Shown: positions 58,593-64,000 of the stretch, one piece after another
Numbering within the stretch: the first letter of the stretch is position 1
Layout of the letters: every line of letters begins with the position of its first letter
Origin: Caldilineaceae bacterium SB0661_bin_32
Lineage (GTDB): Bacteria; Chloroflexota; Anaerolineae; Caldilineales; Caldilineaceae
Length of the DNA stretch: 64,000 nt
Assembly: GCA_009841235.1 (NCBI GenBank)
Contig: VXMH01000098.1
Coordinates: forward strand, 1 to 64,000
Reading direction: 5' to 3'
Program-made: the position numbers and the translations under genes
The notes under the pieces: generated by a model
Seen by the model: only the letters and a program-made list of their open reading frames with translations
What the model was told of the DNA's origin: nothing
Databases searched by the model: none

Positions 58593-60433
58593 ATCAGTTC
58601 CTCCTCCAATGCCTGCTGAATCTGCTCGACAATATAGCGAGCGCTCAGGGGAAGTCCGTCACATTTTGCCATCGATACAAGTTTCAGAGCCTGCGCCGGC
58701 TCTTCGGTAGTCAGAATCGAGTGGAGCTGGCCGTCACTGTTCGCCTCAATCACAAAGACGGTCGCATTCCTGTCAATAAACGAGCGAACGCTGTCGTCAA
58801 TGGGCAGAGCCCGCAGGCGCAGGTAGTTGGTCGGCAAGCCGGTAGCCGCAAGGCGCGCACGCGCCTCTTCGACGCCGTCGTGATTGCTGCCCAAACTGAT
58901 GATCCCTACGTCCGCCCCGTCAACCTCATCCAGGACAGGGCCCGGCGCCATCCGCCGCGCCGTCTCGAACTTCCTCTTCAGCCGCTCCAGATTCTGCTCC
59001 CAGTCGTCGGGCCGCTCGCTGTAATAGCCATACTCATTGTGACCCGTGCCGCGCGTGAAGTACGCGGCCATGTTGTGTCTTGTGCCCGGCAGCGTACGGT
59101 AAGCAACACCGTCGCCATCGACGTCCATGTAGCGCGCCCAGGAGCCCTGCCGCTCCTCCAGGTCCTCCGCGCTCAGGACCTTGCCCCGCTTGAAGGGGGC
59201 GTCCGAATACTCGAACGGCTCCGAAATGTGCATGTTCATCCCCAGGTCGAGGTCGCTCAGCACGAACACGAGCGTCTGCAGTTCCTCCGCCAGATCAAAG
59301 GCGATGCGGCCGAATTCGAAGCACTCGGCCGGATTGGCGGGGAAAAGCACCACGTGTCTCGTGTCCCCGTGACCAAGATAGTAGGAGGCAAGAATATCGC
59401 CCTGCGAGGTACGGGTCGGCAGCCCTGTGCTCGGCCCCATCCTCTGAATGTCCCAAATCACCGCCGGCACCTCGGCAAAATAGGCCAGCCCGGCAAATTC
59501 AGACATCAAGCTGATCCCGGGTCCGCTCGTACAGGTCATCGCCCTCGCGCCCGTCCAGCCTGCACCCACAACCATTCCGATCGCCGCCAGCTCATCCTCC
59601 GCCTGAATAACGGCAACGGTCGCCTTGTCCGTGTCCGGGTCCGTTCGCAAGGCAGGCGCGTACTTTTCAATCGACTCTGCCAGGCTGGAGGATGGCGTGA
59701 TCGGGTACCAGGAGGCAAGCGACAGGCCGCCTGCCAGGGCGCCCAAAGCGCCTGCCGTGTTGCCGTCCACCAGGATCTTCCCCTCGTTGAAACCCGTCAT
59801 GCGCTCAACTCGATAGCCCTCGTGCTGCACAACGTGACCGCTGGCCCAGTCCATTGCACGTTCGACCATCTGCATGTTGAGCCCGGCAGCCTTCTCTTTG
59901 CCCTCGAAATGGTGCAGCAACGCCGCCTCAATCTCTTCCGGCTCGATGCCCAGCAGCTCTGCCAGCACGCCAACATAGACCATGTTGGCCACATAGTCCC
60001 GCAGAGCATGGGGCAAGCCCGCTTCTTTCACGAGGTCCTTCACCGGCATCCCGTAATAGGTAACGTCCTTGCGGCTGTTGGCAACCGGCAACGAATCATC
60101 ATAGATTACGATGCCGCCGGGTACCGCCCTCTCCATGTCCTCTGCGACGGTCCGGCCATTCATACAGACCTGAATGTCCGTCATCTCCCTGCGCGCCAGA
60201 AAGCCGTCCTTGCTCAGGCGGATGATGTACCAGGTGGGCAGACCCTGAATGTTGCTGGGAAACAGGTTCTTGCCGTTTATCGGAATCCCCATCTTGAAAA
60301 GTGCGCGCAGCAAGACACCGTTGCTCGTCTGGCTGCCGGAGCCGTTCGCCGTCGCCACGTTGATGGCAAAGTCATTGACGGCTGCCGGCGCGTCCGGCAC
60401 TACAACTGGCGCTTCCCGAACTGCAACACTCAT
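58589..60433 (-). CDS. korA: 2-oxoacid:ferredoxin oxidoreductase alpha subunit (gamma-alpha fusion)
   Basis: A 614-residue subunit with an N-terminal gamma domain (about 20-190; GSGSQTSNGVLLRALFKMG) and a pyrimidine-binding alpha domain opening with YPITPSSSLAE. The two-subunit layout is the KorAB type. It starts inside the stop of the GntR regulator (ATGA) and ends inside the korB start, so gntR-korA-korB is one transcript. Confidence 0.92.
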   Translation of the reverse strand: MSVAVREAPVVVPDAPAAVNDFAINVATANGSGSQTSNGVLLRALFKMGIPINGKNLFPSNIQGLPTWYIIRLSKDGFLARREMTDIQVCMNGRTVAEDMERAVPGGIVIYDDSLPVANSRKDVTYYGMPVKDLVKEAGLPHALRDYVANMVYVGVLAELLGIEPEEIEAALLHHFEGKEKAAGLNMQMVERAMDWASGHVVQHEGYRVERMTGFNEGKILVDGNTAGALGALAGGLSLASWYPITPSSSLAESIEKYAPALRTDPDTDKATVAVIQAEDELAAIGMVVGAGWTGARAMTCTSGPGISLMSEFAGLAYFAEVPAVIWDIQRMGPSTGLPTRTSQGDILASYYLGHGDTRHVVLFPANPAECFEFGRIAFDLAEELQTLVFVLSDLDLGMNMHISEPFEYSDAPFKRGKVLSAEDLEERQGSWARYMDVDGDGVAYRTLPGTRHNMAAYFTRGTGHNEYGYYSERPDDWEQNLERLKRKFETARRMAPGPVLDEVDGADVGIISLGSNHDGVEEARARLAATGLPTNYLRLRALPIDDSVRSFIDRNATVFVIEANSDGQLHSILTTEEPAQALKLVSMAKCDGLPLSARYIVEQIQQALEEELI

Positions 60434-61161
60434 GCTTGACTCCTTACCATGCTATTTTCTTCTGCGAATGACGCCTGGCGGGCACTGCTGCGAGGAACGT
60501 CTCTCGTTCTCAGCAACAACAGGTGCTCCTCGTGCAAAGCCCTGGCTTCATCAACCTCGTTTCTTTCAATCGCCTCTGCGATCCCCTCGTGATAACCCCA
60601 AACCTCTGTCAAGTAGCCGTAGTCCGCGTACAGATTCAGTTCGACAGCCTCGTAGGCATCCCAGTACGTCTCCAGCAGCCCGGTGGCGAACAGGTTGTCA
60701 AGCCTACGGAAAACCGTCATGTGGAAGGCCCGGTGTTCCTGATGAGGAATCTGGATGCGGCTCTGCTGCAGCTTGTGCCAGGCGAGCGAGACGTACCGCT
60801 TCAGATCCTGCTTGTCCTCATCGGTGAGGGCGAGTACCGCTGGCCGCCAGAATGCGCTCTCGATGCCATTGCGCAGCTCACTGAACTCGCGGAAGAGCCG
60901 CTCGTTCGTGGCAAGCCCGAACATGAGGCTGGCGCGCGCCGCGGGCGTGAAACTGTAGCTGTTGCATTCGATGCCCCGCCGGGGACGCGCCGCCACCAGC
61001 CCGAGCACGCGCGCGGCCTCCAGCTGCTCCCGCAGCTTGCCGATACTGACGCCCAATTCAGCGCTGAGGTCGTTCAGCGAAGGCAGCCTGGCGCCGGGAA
61101 CGAATCCGTTGTTCACGATATAGTCCAGGAGTTCCGAGTCGCTGTGAAGTTGCTTGATCAT
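60430..61161 (-). CDS. GntR-family regulator with FCD domain (FadR type)
   Basis: A 243-residue repressor-type protein with a winged helix at about 15-65 (GARLPSLNDLSAELGVSIGKLREQL) and an all-helical FCD ligand domain (about 85-225; metal-type His/Asp residues in HRAFHMTVFRR and GYHEGIAEAI). The ligand is likely an organic acid. It is the first gene of the korAB operon. A strong promoter and a perfect inverted repeat lie just upstream, so it probably represses its own operon. Confidence 0.9.
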   Translation of the reverse strand: MIKQLHSDSELLDYIVNNGFVPGARLPSLNDLSAELGVSIGKLREQLEAARVLGLVAARPRRGIECNSYSFTPAARASLMFGLATNERLFREFSELRNGIESAFWRPAVLALTDEDKQDLKRYVSLAWHKLQQSRIQIPHQEHRAFHMTVFRRLDNLFATGLLETYWDAYEAVELNLYADYGYLTEVWGYHEGIAEAIERNEVDEARALHEEHLLLLRTRDVPRSSARQASFAEENSMVRSQA

Positions 61162-61201
61162 TGTTCGCCCTGGTCAACCTGCAAAAGCCGCCGAAATCGA
61201 C

Positions 61202-61217
61202 TTAATCATCCGATTAA
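61202..61217 (-). promoter_or_regulatory. Candidate GntR operator
   Basis: TTAATC-ATCC-GATTAA is a perfect inverted repeat with 6-base arms and a 4-base centre. It lies in the leader, about 20 bases after the expected transcription start, where a bound dimer would block the polymerase. A related TAATCG half-site overlaps the -10. Confidence 0.6.
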
Positions 61218-61243
61218 TAGAATCAATACTATCAAACAGACTA

Positions 61244-61272
61244 ATCGTAATAGATCGCGTCCGAACTGTCAA
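61244..61272 (-). promoter_or_regulatory. Sigma-70-type promoter of gntR-korAB
   Basis: On the - strand a perfect TTGACA (61272-61267) is followed after exactly 17 bases by TACGAT (61249-61244). It is about 80 bases before the regulator's ATG. This is the best promoter in the window. Confidence 0.65.
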
Positions 61273-61359
61273 TTCGAGAATTGGGTCAAAAGTGAATTGC
61301 GGGCCAAGACTGTTGTACTGCGCATTGACGGGGCGGGCGCCGATTGTGCCGTGAGCCAG

Positions 61360-62574
61360 CTATCCCTCTTCGTTTCCGCCTCGACTGCGAACTGCCAGCT
61401 GGGAAAAAGCGGCCTCGGCAAGCAGCGATACGCCGGTCGACATAACGCTTTCCTCAAAGTCAAATGTAGGGCTGTGGTGGGGGCTGTAGAATCCCTCCTC
61501 GGGGCTGGCCGCGCCGACCAGGACAAAACAGCCGGGAGCCCGGTTCAGAAACTCAGCCATGTCCTCGCCCACCATCATCGGAGCGATCTGCGCCACATTC
61601 TCCTCGCCCACAACTTCGTTGGCGATGCCTGCCATCACCTCCGCGCCGGCCTCGGAATTGATCGTCGCCGGCACGCAGCTATACATCTCGAACTCGTAGC
61701 GGGCGCCAAACGCCTGGCAGATACCTGTGCAGATTTCGTCGATGCGCTGGAGAAGCAGGTTGCGCACCTCCGGCTCAAAACTGCGGATCGTTCCCTCAAG
61801 GACCGCGCGCTCAGAGATCACATTGCCCGCGTTCCCGCTATGAAAGGAGGCTACAGTGACAACCGCGGTATCCGACGGATTGGCGTTGCGGGACACGATC
61901 GTCTGCAGCGCGACGACCAGCTGGCTGGCAATCAGCGTCGCGTCAACTGTGTCATGGGGCGTGGCGCCGTGGCCGCCCTTGCCGTGGACCGTCAGCGTAA
62001 ACATGTCGGCCGCAGCCCACAGCGGTCCCGGTTGGACGACGACCTGATTGTAGGGAAGCCGGCTCCACAGATGCAGTCCGTAGGCCGCGGCCGGTTGCGG
62101 CTCCTCGAGCGCGCCGTCGCTGATCATGGCCATCGCGCCGCCCAGGCCCTCTTCGGCCGGCTGAAAGACCAGCTTGACGCGGCCCGGCAGCTCGTTCCGA
62201 TGCCTGGTCAGCAGCTGCGCGACGCCCATTCCGATCGCGGTGTGCCCGTCGTGCCCGCAGGCGTGCATAACCCCCGCCTTTTCCGAAGCAAAGGGCAACC
62301 CGGTCTCCTCGTGGATCGGTAGAGCGTCCATATCGAAGCGCAGCAGGACAGTCTCGCTGTCGTCGGGCAGCTCGTCGGGCTCCACCATCGCGATGACGCC
62401 TGTCTTGCCCACGCCCGTGCTCACCTCAAGACCCAGTTCCTGAAGATGCGCCGCCACGATCCCGGCCGTACGCACCTCCTGAAATCCCAGCTCCGGATGA
62501 CGGTGAAAGTCGCGCCGCCATTCCACCAGCTTGGGAAGCAGTTCGTCGGCTTCTCTTCGGATCCACTCTTGCAC
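61360..62574 (-). CDS. M20 amidohydrolase (hippurate/IAA-amino-acid hydrolase type)
   Basis: A 404-residue metal-dependent amidohydrolase of the M20D type. Ligand motifs are CGHDGHTAIGMG (with the Cys near the site), FQPAEEG, the GLHLW His and PHHSPTFD. It cleaves N-acyl amino acids. I chose GTG 62574 with GGGGAGAG 6 bases upstream; the ATG at 62628 would add 18 residues with poor fit. It stands about 200 bases upstream of the GntR-korAB promoter on the same strand. Confidence 0.92.
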   Translation of the reverse strand: MQEWIRREADELLPKLVEWRRDFHRHPELGFQEVRTAGIVAAHLQELGLEVSTGVGKTGVIAMVEPDELPDDSETVLLRFDMDALPIHEETGLPFASEKAGVMHACGHDGHTAIGMGVAQLLTRHRNELPGRVKLVFQPAEEGLGGAMAMISDGALEEPQPAAAYGLHLWSRLPYNQVVVQPGPLWAAADMFTLTVHGKGGHGATPHDTVDATLIASQLVVALQTIVSRNANPSDTAVVTVASFHSGNAGNVISERAVLEGTIRSFEPEVRNLLLQRIDEICTGICQAFGARYEFEMYSCVPATINSEAGAEVMAGIANEVVGEENVAQIAPMMVGEDMAEFLNRAPGCFVLVGAASPEEGFYSPHHSPTFDFEESVMSTGVSLLAEAAFSQLAVRSRGGNEEG

Positions 62575-63039
62575 AGTTCTCTCCCCAGTCTGGCCCCGTG
62601 CATCCCTCGCACAGCGCGAAATTTTCAAATGCGGTCAACAACCTCGGTTCGGCCCTATTGTAACAGTAGCGCCCCCGATCTCCATATGTTCCCCTGAGGC
62701 ACGGTGCATCCCAATATTGGGGGGAACCTTCATATACCTGATGAAGCAAACTGGCCGCGATCAGTTCCCGTTCCAATCTCCGGCAGAGGAACCAGCAGCT
62801 CTCACTCCTCTCCACTCTCTTCTCGCCCTCGGGCTGTCCCCCTGAGCAGTTTCGGCAAAACTGGTAAAATGGCGCTGACTTCGGTATACTGCCCACAACG
62901 CAGCGTAACAATTGCTTAGCAGATGTTTAGCAGACCTGAAATGAGCGCGAAGGGAGTTTTCTCGCCTGGAACAACCTCGGCAACTGGCCGCATAAGGAAT
63001 TTTGGGGAATGACCTGGGCGATCGGAGAAATAACCAGCT
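62575..63039. other. Intergenic region with a short palindrome
   Basis: No gene is supported in these 465 bases between divergent genes. CCCAATATTGGG (62710-62721) is a perfect 12-base palindrome, a possible operator. TTAGCAGA occurs twice near 62914-62930. TATACT at 62885-62890 has only a poor -35. Confidence 0.4.
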
Positions 63040-63429
63040 ATGTCAATGATTACCGGAATCGCCGAAATCGTCCTCTGGACCCGTGATAAACAGAAGTCAG
63101 TCGCCTTCTATAAGGACCTCCTCGGCCTCGAGGTGATCTCGCCCCCTGAGCTGCCCAATGTCTTCCTCAAAGCGGGCGAAGGCGCCGCCGGGATCCCCCA
63201 GATGATCGTGATCGTGCCCATGCCGCCTGAGATTGCAGACCAGCCCCGCGGTCACCAGCTTCACCATCTCGCCTTTGAGCTGCCAGCCGACCGCTTTGAC
63301 GCCCAGGAACAGGCGCTGCGTTCCGCCGGCTATGCGCCGCGCGGCGGCACGCATCCCGTGCTCTCCAGCCGCACCATTTACATTGACGACCCCGACGGAA
63401 ACGAGGTCGAGTTGATCTGCCAGCTCTAA
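63040..63429 (+). CDS. VOC-family (glyoxalase/dioxygenase-fold) protein
   Basis: A 129-residue single-domain VOC protein with two beta-alpha-beta-beta-beta units. HHLAFELP and DDPDGNEVELI hold the usual His and Glu metal ligands; YKDLLGLEVISP is the standard first helix-turn. Possible roles are lyase, epimerase or resistance protein. The moeA gene follows by 33 bases. Confidence 0.88.
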   Translation: MSMITGIAEIVLWTRDKQKSVAFYKDLLGLEVISPPELPNVFLKAGEGAAGIPQMIVIVPMPPEIADQPRGHQLHHLAFELPADRFDAQEQALRSAGYAPRGGTHPVLSSRTIYIDDPDGNEVELICQL

Positions 63430-63462
63430 AAGATCGCACGCCAAAGGGGAAAGCCAAGCCAG

Positions 63463-64000
63463 ATGACGACCGGATCACCCTACTCGATGCTGTCGGTCGA
63501 GGATGCCTTCAATGTAACACTGACGCAGGCGCGGCCGCCGGCGCCGGTACACCGGCCGCTCTCTGAAGTAAGGGGCGCGATCCTCGCGGCCGATATTGCC
63601 GCGCAGGAACCGCTGCCGCCCTTTCCCGCCTCTACGATGGACGGATACGCAGTCGTCGCTGCCGACGGTCCCGGCGACTATCCGCTGATCGGAGAGGTCA
63701 GCGCCGGCGCCCTGGCCGGCTTCACCGTCCAACCGGGCGCTGTCGCCTACATTACAACCGGCGCCCCCTTGCCCGACGGGGCCGACGCGGTCGTCATGAT
63801 CGAAGAGACGGAACGTCTGGACGGCGGCGGAGACGCGCCCCGGATTCGCATCGGACAGCAGGTGAATCCCGGCGTCAACGTGCGACCGGTGGGCGTAGAC
63901 GTGGAGGCCGGCCAGACCGTATTGGCGGCCGGCGAGCGCCTCGATCCCGCTGAGATCGGGCTGCTGGCCACGGCCGGCATCGTCGACGTGCCCATCTTTC
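63463..64000 (+). CDS. moeA: Molybdopterin molybdenumtransferase MoeA (5' part only)
   Basis: The frame starts at ATG 63463 and is open to the window edge, giving 179 residues. PPFPASTMDGYAVV is the MoeA signature, followed by GAVAYITTGAPLPDGADAVVMIEE, typical of domain III/I. MoeA inserts molybdate into molybdopterin in the cytosol. The C-terminal half lies outside the window. Confidence 0.93.
   Translation, partial: MTTGSPYSMLSVEDAFNVTLTQARPPAPVHRPLSEVRGAILAADIAAQEPLPPFPASTMDGYAVVAADGPGDYPLIGEVSAGALAGFTVQPGAVAYITTGAPLPDGADAVVMIEETERLDGGGDAPRIRIGQQVNPGVNVRPVGVDVEAGQTVLAAGERLDPAEIGLLATAGIVDVPIF

Noticed and set aside
58538..60439. Long + strand open frame (633 codons) opposite korA
   Set aside because: It is antisense to a clear oxidoreductase subunit, is rich in Arg, His and Gln as shadows in GC-rich DNA are, and has no recognisable motif.
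1..64000. tRNA, rRNA or CRISPR elements
   Set aside because: No T-loop/acceptor pattern, rRNA-like stretch or regularly spaced repeats were seen by eye; a tRNAscan-SE or CRISPR-finder run could still reveal a missed one.

Overview
The window looks like a piece of a high-GC bacterial chromosome, most probably a Chloroflexota member of the Anaerolineae/Caldilineae kind. That placement is an inference from gene content: a 2-oxoacid:ferredoxin oxidoreductase pair, an SH3-repeat lipoprotein next to a cytidylate-kinase-like protein, an LCP protein beside a phosphatase-like/beta-propeller membrane protein, a two-subunit class I fumarase, and many PhyH dioxygenases, amidohydrolases and a sulfatase. 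I saw no rRNA, tRNA, CRISPR array, transposase or phage gene.

Bases 1-9060 (mostly + strand) hold a PhyH dioxygenase, a large beta-propeller protein, a UGSC-type protein interrupted by one in-frame TGA that reads best as selenocysteine, a second PhyH protein, a GH127-like glycosidase and a PIG-L deacetylase. Bases 9139-15336 (- strand) are a compact seven-gene catabolic operon: DUF3830, class III aminotransferase, Asp/Glu-racemase-like protein, GNAT, FAH-family hydrolase, maleate-isomerase-like protein and a second DUF3830. A three-gene operon follows upstream (PhyH, M20 peptidase, D-2-hydroxyacid dehydrogenase).

Bases 19337-22709 encode a Tat-exported sugar-type binding lipoprotein with two ABC permeases but no ATPase. 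Bases 22836-24858 are an A/T-richer two-gene cassette (AAA ATPase plus a small overlapping partner) that resembles a transferred defence module. Bases 24999-30015 form a + strand set: a second beta-propeller protein, a fourth PhyH dioxygenase, a nitrilase-family hydrolase and a D-aminoacylase-like amidohydrolase.

Bases 30016-47565 are mixed: SH3 lipoprotein and kinase-like partner, cytosolic sulfatase, an amidase-family protein lacking its nucleophile, sugar metabolism (epimerase, Nudix, ROK kinase, galT), fumarase, a lipoprotein made of two copies of one module, a GNAT, a MATE exporter, a YigZ-family protein and a HAD hydrolase. Bases 47619-57471 are more housekeeping: LCP protein, phosphatase-like/propeller membrane protein, YchF-like GTPase, S1-domain protein, SDR, holin-like membrane protein, SirB1-like protein and PlsC. 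The end holds an autoregulated-looking gntR-korA-korB operon with a clear promoter and a perfect inverted repeat, an M20 amidohydrolase, a VOC protein and the start of moeA.

Together the genes point to a heterotroph living on varied organic acids, amides and modified sugars. The strongest unusual item is the UGSC-type selenoprotein candidate with a SECIS-like hairpin just after its TGA codon.
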